38,676 nt of DNA, taken from assembly GCA_947451045.1 (NCBI GenBank), contig CANFXM010000008.1, positions 1 to 38,676 on the forward strand, given 5' to 3'. The notes under the pieces are model-generated. The model worked only from the letters and a program-made list of their open reading frames with translations. It made no database searches and was not told the origin of the DNA. Positions within the stretch are counted from its first letter, which is position 1. Each line of letters starts with the position of its first letter. Source of the DNA: Actinomycetota bacterium (GTDB lineage Bacteria > Actinomycetota > Actinomycetes > Nanopelagicales > Nanopelagicaceae). Shown here piece by piece: positions 7,801 through 15,505 of the stretch. Made by a program: the position numbers and the translations under genes.

Positions 7801-10800
7801 GGTGCTTGTAATTTGAATGCATAAACACCATTTGCATCTGCAGTGACCGCAATTCCTGTTATGTAATCCTTCACGGATTGAATAGCTCCGTCCAATATTT
7901 CAACTTTATAGCTGCGAGAAACACCGTGACGATTTGAACCATCTGTTGGTTGCACTGTGACTAAATAATAAGCATCCAAACCATCGAATACACGCAATGG
8001 CGTTTTATAAAGTCCACCTGGTTGCTGATTAATTCCATAACCTTGACTCCAATTTCGTGTTCGAAGTTCAATTTGTGCACCAACATTTTCATAGAGGTCC
8101 GCTCCAGAAGTACTTTGAATTTTGAAGATGAAATTATCAGCTGGGTGATCAATGTTGCACGTTGAGTTTCCTGATCCAACGGTGCAGCTAGTCATTACTC
8201 CCGCTTTACCATCTTCGCGAGTAGTCATCACATAACTACCAGCAGCAACTTTTACTGCATAACTTCCTCGCGAAGTAGAAGCAGTTCGATAATTTGTCCA
8301 TTGCTGGGTAGCAGAATTGAAAAATCCATTGATATAAATGTATCTATCTGTAGCCGCTACACCTGCGACACTGAATGTTCCTGAAAGGTTTGGAGTACCA
8401 AGATTGACCGTATAAACCCCGCCTGAAGCGCTAAGTGATCCAGCATCTTCATCAATAACAGAAGTAACGGTTCCCGATTCAACTTTGACAAGTATGGCTG
8501 CCGCAATTGCCGGTGGAGTTAGATTTCCACTTGGGTTTACATAGAATCTATATTCACCATCTCGTAACAAAGTTGAAGCGATACCTAAACCATTAGCGTT
8601 GAAGTTGTACCAATTCCACTTACCGGCTGTTGGATATCCATAGACATATGAATTTGAATTAATAGCTCCGTTAGCTTTCACCAAGAGATTGAGATTTGGG
8701 GCAGCTAATCGAATTCCTGAAAGAGCTGTAACAGTATCTATTACTTGTAAGGTGTCATTGTCCGTAAAGGAAGATACCGTTCCTGAATCAACACTGAATG
8801 AAAATTCGCGACTTACTCCATCACGATCAGGAGAATATGAGCGAATTGAAAGCGTGTAATCTCCATCCACGAGTGACGGAGTGAATTGACCAGACTCATT
8901 TGCATTGAGACTGAAACCAAAATTCCAGCCAGGAAATGACTGACCTTTATTGAAGCTCCTATTTATGGAAGCAGCGACACCGCTTGTAAGTTTTGTGCCG
9001 GTTTTATCTAAAACTGCAAAAGAAAGATTGGTGTTCGGGAATGCAATATCGCAAGTCGTCGAGACTCCTGCCGTAGCCGTGCAATTTTTCACCCCGCCTA
9101 CTCCGCCACTAGGCACAAACATCACGTCATAATTTCCAGCTGGCATCATTAGCGCGTACTTACCTAAGGAATCAATACCACTTGAAGCAAAATCAACCTG
9201 TTTATTCAAGACCGTATTCCAAATACTATGGATATAGCCCGTTGTTGCGACTCCATCGACGCTCATCGTGCCAATAATGTTTGGAACTTCGAACTCCAAA
9301 ACATATTTGCCAGCAGCATTTACAGTGAGTGTTTCTCCACTTGCCTTGCTAACTGATACAACAGTCGAGCTTTCAACCAAAACAGAATAAGTAGCCGATA
9401 CAACTGTAGGAGACTCATTTCCGGTTGGATTAATAGTCAAGTAATTGAGCCCATTGGGTAAATCCATACCGATTAGACCTTCAGAAGTTGAGTAAGTACT
9501 TGCTCGGCTAATCTCCCCACCCTTTGGATCTAGTTGACGGGCATACGTATAAACATTCGGATCTGGGTTTGAATTTGCCTGTGCCACTGCCGCAAAGTTT
9601 GGCCTTCCGAGAGCAAGTGGAACTATTCCGCCTACAGCGGCAATTACATTTCCTTTGACTTTATCAATGACGCGACTAGCGGTACCTCCGGTAACGGAGA
9701 ATGAATATGTGCGTCTTTGACCGTCTACCGAGGCGTTGTTAGAGCTTACGCTCACTTCGTAATCGCCATCTTGAAGGGCAACTGAAAAATCTCCACCATT
9801 CCAATTACTGAAGTAGTTGGTTTGAGGATAAGTACCTAACCGACGAAATTCCACATTTTCATAATCTGTGATCTTTGCACCATTTATGTCATTGACCGTA
9901 AAGGAAAAATTGTTCGCAGGAGCAGTTGCGTTGCATGTTGTTGTGCCAGCTGCCGTCACTAGGCAATCTGTCGTAATGCTTGGACCATAAAAATTCGAAT
10001 AATATGGAACGAATGAAAGCAAGTACGAGCCTTCGGAAAGTGCAATACCATACTTACCATCCCAATTGGGTCCATTTGAATATATATTGACTCCATTTCC
10101 CGAAGTCTTATCCAATATTTGGTTGATGTAACCATATTTTGAAACCCCACCAAGACTCAATAATCCTTGCACATTTGCCACTTTCAATGGCAAGACATAG
10201 GTGCCGCTTTGAACCGTAATTGTTTCACCAAGCGTATTAGCAACTGAAGTCACAACGCCTGTGGCAACGGTTACCGTGTAGCGGGCAGTCACAAAATCTG
10301 TTGCGTTCGAATAGACATCTATATCTGTAGTTCCATTGAATAATCTTGTAGAAAGTTCACCATTTGCATCTCTATTCATACATGAGCTGTTGCCACTGGT
10401 TCTGTTGTAAACGCAAACACCTCCTGAACTCGATGTCGAAGATCCGCCCATAACACGAATTTTGAAGTTATCTCCAGGGATTGGCAGCAAATATCTTGGA
10501 CCAGAAAGCGAAACCGATTCACCCGTAGTAATGGAGGTAAGTGCAGTTACTACTCCCCCGGCGATTGTCATTGAATAAGAAGCATCGCTTTGCCCGGTCC
10601 AATACCTATTCATATCCTTATGAATATTTACTCGATACTTACCATTTTGTAATGAAACTGTTTCGGAATCTGTTCTACTCAGCACAGATTGATAATCAAG
10701 ATACTTACCATCAATTGTTCTGTTTATCGAAATACCCAAGCCAGTTAAATTGACTAACGCGCTTAGCGTTTCCCCGCTCGAGCCAACCACCTGGAAAGGA

Positions 10801-11888
10801 AAATTATTCGCAGGGACTGAAATATCGCAACTCGCAACCGATCCAGTTGAAACAACACAATCACCAGAAAGAGCATAAAATTTCTGATATATACCCTCTA
10901 CTTGAATTCTATAAGTGCCTGCATCAAGAGCCAATGAGGAACTTTTATCACTCAAACTTGTTAGTTCAATTTTCTTTTCAACACCATTTGGTGCACTGAT
11001 TCGCAATATATTGAAATCTTTTTTTACTCCATCTATTGTCGACGTCACGTTCAACCCTGTAGTTCCAAGTGTTATTTGATATGCGCCACCCACCGGAGCT
11101 GAGGCGATTGGAAAAACCGCCACGACACCAGAACTAATTCGGAAGGTAAATACTGATGATGGAACTCGAGCAGTAGATTCCTCCACCTTTGGATAAACTC
11201 TCACATCGTAAGTTCCATCTTCCATTGCTAAACGTAGGTCATCGTTTGCATCAGTTATAAATTGATGCACTGCCCAAGAATTATTTGGGAAATCTTTTGG
11301 ATTGGTTAGAACGAACTGAACGCTATGAGCGCCTAATGATGAACCATTTGCAATATGGAGTTTGAAATTAGGTTCGCGAACTGTAATGGTCCAAGTCAGC
11401 GATGACGATGCTAGAGATCCTGAACCATTCTTTAGGGTTGGAACTATTCGAAAAACGTAAGTTCCTGCATAATCTAAATTTGGAACACTAAGTTGTAAAA
11501 CGGCATATATTTTCACTTGCGCTGATTCAGATATTGATATATCTATAGAATTATTCTCGCCTGGTTGCGCAGTTTGTACATTATATGATTTTGATTTCAG
11601 CAGAGATATTTTTGCTGCTTTTGAGTGTCCTGTTGGATACGAAACAGGTACAACGCTCACACTTATAGTGTCATTTTCTGACGTACTTGCAAAGGCTGAC
11701 GTAACAATTGCAGTTGCAGTCTCATCAATATCAACTAGATCTGAAGCTGAATCTATAGATAAAGAATCAGCAAAGATTGTGGCACTCGCTGGAGAGATCG
11801 AGAAAAGGCACAAAGGGACAATCAACACCGCAAGGATAATTTGAACTATCCGGTGGCGTATCTCTGCATAGCGCTCCTGAAAGGCCAT
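4884..11888 (-). CDS. Giant modular secreted surface protein (2334 residues)
   Basis: The N-terminus is a long signal peptide (basic MAFQERYAEIRHR, hydrophobic to about 34, ending SPASA). The rest is repeated beta-rich modules resembling carboxypeptidase-regulatory/Ig-like sandwiches. Each has an element like DGDY-x-hydrophobic-x-V-x-P and one like V-x-x-GxVTSV followed by a Gly-rich turn and Y-x-L. Modules are grouped in a larger period: cysteines at 354, 652, 946, 1244 and 1544, each closing a C-x8-10-C pair and followed by an NNFxF-like strand start, lie 294-300 residues apart. A sixth pair closes at 1748. No enzyme motif, LPxTG, lipobox or C-terminal membrane anchor is visible; the protein ends at PVGK. 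It is first in an operon with the FN3 protein (ATGA overlap). An adhesive, stalk-like or S-layer-like role is an inference. The start is supported by a 10-like TAGGGT six bases upstream; a Shine-Dalgarno is lacking. Confidence 0.85.
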   Translation of the reverse strand: MAFQERYAEIRHRIVQIILAVLIVPLCLFSISPASATIFADSLSIDSASDLVDIDETATAIVTSAFASTSENDTISVSVVPVSYPTGHSKAAKISLLKSKSYNVQTAQPGENNSIDISISESAQVKIYAVLQLSVPNLDYAGTYVFRIVPTLKNGSGSLASSSLTWTITVREPNFKLHIANGSSLGAHSVQFVLTNPKDFPNNSWAVHQFITDANDDLRLAMEDGTYDVRVYPKVEESTARVPSSVFTFRISSGVVAVFPIASAPVGGAYQITLGTTGLNVTSTIDGVKKDFNILRISAPNGVEKKIELTSLSDKSSSLALDAGTYRIQVEGIYQKFYALSGDCVVSTGSVASCDISVPANNFPFQVVGSSGETLSALVNLTGLGISINRTIDGKYLDYQSVLSRTDSETVSLQNGKYRVNIHKDMNRYWTGQSDASYSMTIAGGVVTALTSITTGESVSLSGPRYLLPIPGDNFKIRVMGGSSTSSSGGVCVYNRTSGNSSCMNRDANGELSTRLFNGTTDIDVYSNATDFVTARYTVTVATGVVTSVANTLGETITVQSGTYVLPLKVANVQGLLSLGGVSKYGYINQILDKTSGNGVNIYSNGPNWDGKYGIALSEGSYLLSFVPYYSNFYGPSITTDCLVTAAGTTTCNATAPANNFSFTVNDINGAKITDYENVEFRRLGTYPQTNYFSNWNGGDFSVALQDGDYEVSVSSNNASVDGQRRTYSFSVTGGTASRVIDKVKGNVIAAVGGIVPLALGRPNFAAVAQANSNPDPNVYTYARQLDPKGGEISRASTYSTSEGLIGMDLPNGLNYLTINPTGNESPTVVSATYSVLVESSTVVSVSKASGETLTVNAAGKYVLEFEVPNIIGTMSVDGVATTGYIHSIWNTVLNKQVDFASSGIDSLGKYALMMPAGNYDVMFVPSGGVGGVKNCTATAGVSTTCDIAFPNTNLSFAVLDKTGTKLTSGVAASINRSFNKGQSFPGWNFGFSLNANESGQFTPSLVDGDYTLSIRSYSPDRDGVSREFSFSVDSGTVSSFTDNDTLQVIDTVTALSGIRLAAPNLNLLVKANGAINSNSYVYGYPTAGKWNWYNFNANGLGIASTLLRDGEYRFYVNPSGNLTPPAIAAAILVKVESGTVTSVIDEDAGSLSASGGVYTVNLGTPNLSGTFSVAGVAATDRYIYINGFFNSATQQWTNYRTASTSRGSYAVKVAAGSYVMTTREDGKAGVMTSCTVGSGNSTCNIDHPADNFIFKIQSTSGADLYENVGAQIELRTRNWSQGYGINQQPGGLYKTPLRVFDGLDAYYLVTVQPTDGSNRHGVSRSYKVEILDGAIQSVKDYITGIAVTADANGVYAFKLQAPNVAGTVVAQDGTTPIPNTGVRTSGPEWNYYNTDDSGAFAGILNHDGTYDVWAQAPQNDMTKADSTKTSVTVTNGTGASGLILKLRTPTVIGIVSGPSGVSPGNFVQVLQDYGYGKYGGSDQLASPRTTNSEGKFAFYLDPGTYKFQAEADEANAGGGRTVGGLTPAGGPCVVTDTATVIVCNITLASYNTKIKLLGEGGTAYTFANINFNYQWDKFTNTVPTKTWDWSNVNSIGQAKASLGTGTWNADVQIWGSGNEASTQVRIIVDETGTVTSMTNSKGQALTVDGDGYYVVQLPVSNLSGTIFEDGVRIDYGASVSILQENGYGYNWIANRWINGGKFAFNVAPGTYTVDVYPYTNKGYSSGGFVQTKRYDCTLSETATSVVCDVSLRKGNLVGRITTPTGLPVTDSYASVYQVSDDAISGKNYKWGQGLNSYDGSFSTYLEDGNFELVVYPGGLSQASYTQTRFSITVSSGVITSVRNLNRNETVTAVAGQYSFAFTSPAISGSVLQSGTSATAVQWAQVIPIAVGGDRAGEELWEYSTNSNQLGQFAMSIPDGTYDIVARSWGKTGGGSTSSGKYRVTVIGGVAAGTLTIRMKEPNFRVRVVSPLNSSTGLSDVWVNGNYGDQYFGGSTDSNGYLSAYIDTSTVVTCGTTCRLNLYPGYGSAFTPVSDSFTVVGDIGSVALGVVNSKVTVRIPTNGGVGLPDKWSWLSVQELDGSGNVISESGYGTNELGQAGLGLETGHKYRITAYPSGQYYGRYSPKAYEIASFNATTDAEITITFQSPNVTFVVYDREGTGNAWGWFEIQQGSGDSYTYAADGYLNDQGRGAVYLSDNTYKMILYPGKSKGVEKTIYFTVSGGHVTVSTGATFTSDVGRITMGAGNVTGTVISSTSELLANIPITATSSDGKTKVSTVSGTDGTYELYLDTSVSWTLNAVNPFIATPTTGSTTIVAASGSYTGKTITLTAPVGK

Positions 11889-11894
11889 GGGGAA

Positions 11895-11900
11895 ACCCTA
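11895..11900 (-). promoter_or_regulatory. Putative 10 element of the giant surface-protein operon (leaderless)
   Basis: Minus-strand TAGGGT ends six bases before the ATG at 11888, the same spacing as at the lexA, FAH and small-membrane-protein genes. No good 35 element is visible at 17 bases, so the call is weak. The 11889-11989 spacer otherwise shows no clear terminator for prpD upstream of it. Confidence 0.35.
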
Positions 11901-11989
11901 CACAAATACCAACTTTCTAGGGCGGTGACTATCCATTTCTCACTGCATAAATAAGCGTGAAAATTACGGGAAAGGAGTGATTTTACTAT

Positions 11990-13441
11990 TTACTGCACTA
12001 ATAGTGACATGAAATCTTCTACTGGAGTCGCCTCAAGTTTTGGGCGATCCAGGCAGAGATCCAAAATCTTCTTTTGTTGATCTGCTGGGAAAATTCTCGC
12101 TAAGTTGATTTTGAATTTCTCAATCAGCAATGGGATTCCCTCAACGCGACGGCGTGCATGGCCGATTGGATATTCAACAACTTCTTCACCAAATACAGTG
12201 CCATCTGTGCAGGTGATTGTTATGGCATTAGCAATAGAGCGCTTTGATGGGTCGTGATAGTCAACTGTAAATGCAGGATCTTCAACACAGACAATCTTTT
12301 CGCGGAGTGCATCGATGCGTGGGTCTGCAGCGATTTCGTCTTCGTAATCACGAGCTGTTAGGCGACCAAAAATAAGTGGGACAGCAACCATGTATTGAAT
12401 GCAGTGATCGCGATCTGCTGGATTTCCCAGTGGGCCCTTCTTGTCGATGATTCGAATACAGGCCTCGTGCGTGCGAATCGTTACCTTGGCAATGTCAGAT
12501 TCTGACTTGCCTGCAGCTTTGAGTTGAGCAAAAAGAGTCATTGCGGCCTCTACTGCGGTTTGTGAGTGGAACTCTGCCGGGAAAGAGATCTTGAAGAGAA
12601 TGTTTTCCATAACGTATGAACCGTATGCACGTTGGAATTCAAAATGTTTTCCGCGGAAAAGCGAATCGTAGAAGCCCCAAATCTTTGCGGTGAGCGCACT
12701 TGGATAACCCATTTCGCCAAGGCGTGCCATAAGTGCAAGTCGCACTGCGCGAGATGTTGCATCCCCTGCTGCCCACGATTTACGCGAACCAGCATTTGGG
12801 AAATGGCGATATGTGCGAAGTGCTTGACCATCGACCCATGCAAGTGAGACTGCGTTGAGAGTTTGTTCGCGAGTAAGGCCCATCATCTGTGAAACAACTG
12901 CAGTGGATGCAACTTTGACCAAGATAACGTGATCAAGACCTACTTTGTTAAATGAATTCTCAAGTGCAATACAGCCTTGAATTTCATGCGCTTTGATCAT
13001 GGCGGTGAGAACATCGCGCATAACAAGTTTTTTACCGCTACCAAATTCAGGGTTTTGCGCTATCCAATCTGCCGTTGCAAGAATTGCGCCGAGATTATCG
13101 GATGGGTGTCCCCATTCAGCGGCCAGCCATGTGTCATTGAAATCTAACCAGCGAATCATTGCGCCGATATTGAAGGCGCCCTGCACTGGATCTAATCGAT
13201 ATTTCGTTCCTGGAACGCGAACGCCTTTATCTACAACAATGCTTGGAACAAGTGGTCCCATTAGTTTTGTACAAGCATCATATTCAAGGGCTTCAAGGCC
13301 ACAGCCGATAGTGTCCATCAAGCAATTCCATGCAGTCACATATGCAACATCTGAATTGATTTGATAATTCAGTGCGTAATCGACGATATCGATAATTTCT
13401 TTATCGAATTCTTGTGCTGGTCTTGAGATATGTGATGACAC
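11990..13441 (-). CDS. prpD: 2-methylcitrate dehydratase PrpD
   Basis: 483 residues, the full length of the PrpD branch of the MmgE/PrpD family. It dehydrates 2-methylcitrate to 2-methyl-cis-aconitate in the cytoplasmic methylcitrate cycle for propionyl-CoA. Signature segments are clear: LDPVQGAFNIGAMIRWLDF, GHPSDNLGAILA, KAHEIQGCIALENSFNKVG, YRHFPNAGSRKSWAAGDA, and FPAEFHSQTAVEAAMTLF. These agree closely with my memory of enterobacterial PrpD along the whole length, so this is the true PrpD, not a distant MmgE. The start is GTG at 13441 (VSSHIS read as MSSHIS); the N-terminus aligns with known PrpD from there. It is last in the operon, 22 nt after prpC. No iron-sulfur ligands are expected in this family. 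Confidence 0.95.
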   Translation of the reverse strand: MSSHISRPAQEFDKEIIDIVDYALNYQINSDVAYVTAWNCLMDTIGCGLEALEYDACTKLMGPLVPSIVVDKGVRVPGTKYRLDPVQGAFNIGAMIRWLDFNDTWLAAEWGHPSDNLGAILATADWIAQNPEFGSGKKLVMRDVLTAMIKAHEIQGCIALENSFNKVGLDHVILVKVASTAVVSQMMGLTREQTLNAVSLAWVDGQALRTYRHFPNAGSRKSWAAGDATSRAVRLALMARLGEMGYPSALTAKIWGFYDSLFRGKHFEFQRAYGSYVMENILFKISFPAEFHSQTAVEAAMTLFAQLKAAGKSESDIAKVTIRTHEACIRIIDKKGPLGNPADRDHCIQYMVAVPLIFGRLTARDYEDEIAADPRIDALREKIVCVEDPAFTVDYHDPSKRSIANAITITCTDGTVFGEEVVEYPIGHARRRVEGIPLLIEKFKINLARIFPADQQKKILDLCLDRPKLEATPVEDFMSLLVQ

Positions 13442-13463
13442 GAAGCTATACCTTTTCTTGTAG

Positions 13464-14600
13464 TTATCGGATTGAAATAGGAACGAACGCTAAATCTTCT
13501 GGACCGGTGTAATTGGCACTGGGGCGAATAATCTTGTTATCGATGCGTTGTTCAATAACGTGAGCTGACCATCCAGTGGTGCGGGCAATTACAAATATTG
13601 GGGTAAAGAATGCCGTTGGAATCCCCATTTGCTTATAGGCAACTGCTGAGAACCAATCCAGATTTGGGAACATATTTTTGACATCCCACATCACAGATTC
13701 AATTCGCTCGGCAATCTCGTACAAAGCGGTTGATCCTTGATCAACTGATAAATCGTATGCAATCTTTTTGATAATTACATTACGAGGATCTGAGACTGTA
13801 TAGACAGGGTGACCAAAACCAATGACAACTTCTTTGTTAGCAACGCGTTCACGGATATCGGCATCTGCTTGATCTGGATTTGAATAACGCTGTTGAATTT
13901 CAAGGGCTACTTCATTGGCTCCGCCATGTTTTGGGCCGCGTAGTGCACCGATTGCACCGGTGATTGCAGAAAATAAATCTGATCCTGTTCCGGCAATAAC
14001 CCTGCCAGTAAAAGTGGAGGCGTTGAATTCGTGTTCTGCGTAGAGAATAAGTGAGGCGTGCATGGACTTGACCCAGAGATCACTTGCTGGTTTGCCATGC
14101 AATAAATGAAGGAAATGTCCGCCAATGGAATCGTCATCTGTTTCAACAGTGATTCGCTTGGCACCATTGGCAAAGTGATACCAATAAAGAAGCATTGAAG
14201 GCAGGCAGGCGATGAGTTTGTCTGCAATATCGCGCGCACCCTCTATTGAATGAAATTCGTTTTCTGGCGTTACGCAACCAAGTGCTGAGACACCAGAGCG
14301 CATGACATCCATTGGATGAGCAGTTGCTGGAATTTGTTCCAAAATTGCTTTTACTTGCGGCGGAAGGGAACGAAGTCCTTGTAATTTCTTTTTATAGGCC
14401 GCTAGTTGAGAAGTAGTTGGCAAAGTGTCATGAATTAGAAGGTGTGCAACTTCTTCGAATTCACACTGAGCTGCAAGGTCTGCAATATCAAAGCCTCGGT
14501 AATGCAAATCGTTTCCACTTTTGCCCACGCTACATAGAGCTGTATTGCCTGCTGTAACTCCTGAGAGTGCAACTGATTTTTTTGGCTTGAACTCTGCCAT
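13464..14600 (-). CDS. prpC: 2-methylcitrate synthase (citrate synthase family)
   Basis: 378 residues, the size of short bacterial citrate/2-methylcitrate synthases. It condenses propionyl-CoA with oxaloacetate to 2-methylcitrate. Catalytic residues are visible: His225 ([10 protein letters not shown]), His264 (GFGHPVY) and Asp315 (NLDWFSAV). The substrate-binding [12 protein letters not shown] segment lies near 341-352. The start ATG 14600 has AAGGAG overlapping the TAA stop of prpB (TAAGGAG), so translation of the two genes is linked. Citrate synthase and methylcitrate synthase cannot be separated reliably by eye; the assignment rests on its place between prpB and prpD and on the short length. 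Dual use of acetyl-CoA and propionyl-CoA is possible. Confidence 0.93.
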   Translation of the reverse strand: MAEFKPKKSVALSGVTAGNTALCSVGKSGNDLHYRGFDIADLAAQCEFEEVAHLLIHDTLPTTSQLAAYKKKLQGLRSLPPQVKAILEQIPATAHPMDVMRSGVSALGCVTPENEFHSIEGARDIADKLIACLPSMLLYWYHFANGAKRITVETDDDSIGGHFLHLLHGKPASDLWVKSMHASLILYAEHEFNASTFTGRVIAGTGSDLFSAITGAIGALRGPKHGGANEVALEIQQRYSNPDQADADIRERVANKEVVIGFGHPVYTVSDPRNVIIKKIAYDLSVDQGSTALYEIAERIESVMWDVKNMFPNLDWFSAVAYKQMGIPTAFFTPIFVIARTTGWSAHVIEQRIDNKIIRPSANYTGPEDLAFVPISIR

Positions 14601-14614
14601 GGGAGAAATGCTCC

Positions 14615-15496
14615 TTATTTTTCTTCGCGATATTGATCGAGCGCTTTTTCAAATGCGTGATAATTGATGCGCTCGTATAACTCGTCACGACTTTGCATTG
14701 AGTCAATAAGGCCAGATTGTGTCCCATCGCGGCGAATAGTTTCGTAGACATTTTCTGCCGCTTTATTCATTGCTCTAAATGCTGAAAGGGGATACAAAAT
14801 CATTCCCACGCTATTGGCTGCTAACTGATCACGTGTATAGAGTGGGGTTAGGCCAAACTCAGTGATGTTGGCGAGGATTGGTTTCTTGACTGCTTGAGCA
14901 AATTTTTTATAATCACTGAGTTCGGTTATTGCCTCTGGGAAAACTAAATCAGCACCTGCAGATATATAGGCAAGGGCTCTATCGATTGCGCTATCAATAC
15001 CTTCATTTGCAATGGCATCGGTGCGCGCCATGATTTGAAAAGACTCATCAGTTCGAGCATCTACTGCTGCTTTGATTCGGTCAACCATTTCGCCCTTGCT
15101 AACAATCTCTTTATTGGGACGGTGTCCGCAGCGTTTAGCACCGACCTGATCTTCAATGTGCATGGCTGCTGCGCCAGCTTTGATCAAATCTTTTACCGTG
15201 CGGCCAATATTGAATGCAGATGGTCCAAAGCCAGTGTCAGCATCTACTAATAGAGGTGTATCGCACACATTCGTAATGCGTCGAACGTCAACTAAAACAT
15301 CTTCCAAAGTTGTAATACCTAAATCAGGAACTCCGAGAGAACCTGCTGCGACTCCCCCGCCAGATAAATAGATTGCTTTGTAACCTGCGCGCTTGGCAAG
15401 GAGTGCGTGATTAGCATTGATTGTGCCGACAATTTGCAATGGTTTTTCTTCGGCAAGGGCTTTTACAAAACGTGCACCAGCTGAAAGCGTGGTCAT
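14615..15496 (-). CDS. prpB: 2-methylisocitrate lyase
   Basis: 293 residues, standard for PrpB. It splits 2-methylisocitrate to pyruvate and succinate, closing the methylcitrate cycle. It belongs to the isocitrate lyase/PEP mutase barrel superfamily: the substrate loop [16 protein letters not shown] (45-60), the metal-binding aspartates in [10 protein letters not shown] (Asp85, Asp87), and the catalytic KRCGHR motif at 121-126 with Cys123. MARTDA at about 157 and FPEA are also typical. The start ATG 15496 lies 9 nt after the E1 gene stop. The aconitase that isomerises the intermediate is not in this window. Confidence 0.95.
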   Translation of the reverse strand: MTTLSAGARFVKALAEEKPLQIVGTINANHALLAKRAGYKAIYLSGGGVAAGSLGVPDLGITTLEDVLVDVRRITNVCDTPLLVDADTGFGPSAFNIGRTVKDLIKAGAAAMHIEDQVGAKRCGHRPNKEIVSKGEMVDRIKAAVDARTDESFQIMARTDAIANEGIDSAIDRALAYISAGADLVFPEAITELSDYKKFAQAVKKPILANITEFGLTPLYTRDQLAANSVGMILYPLSAFRAMNKAAENVYETIRRDGTQSGLIDSMQSRDELYERINYHAFEKALDQYREEK

Positions 15497-15505
15497 AGTC
15501 GCAGT

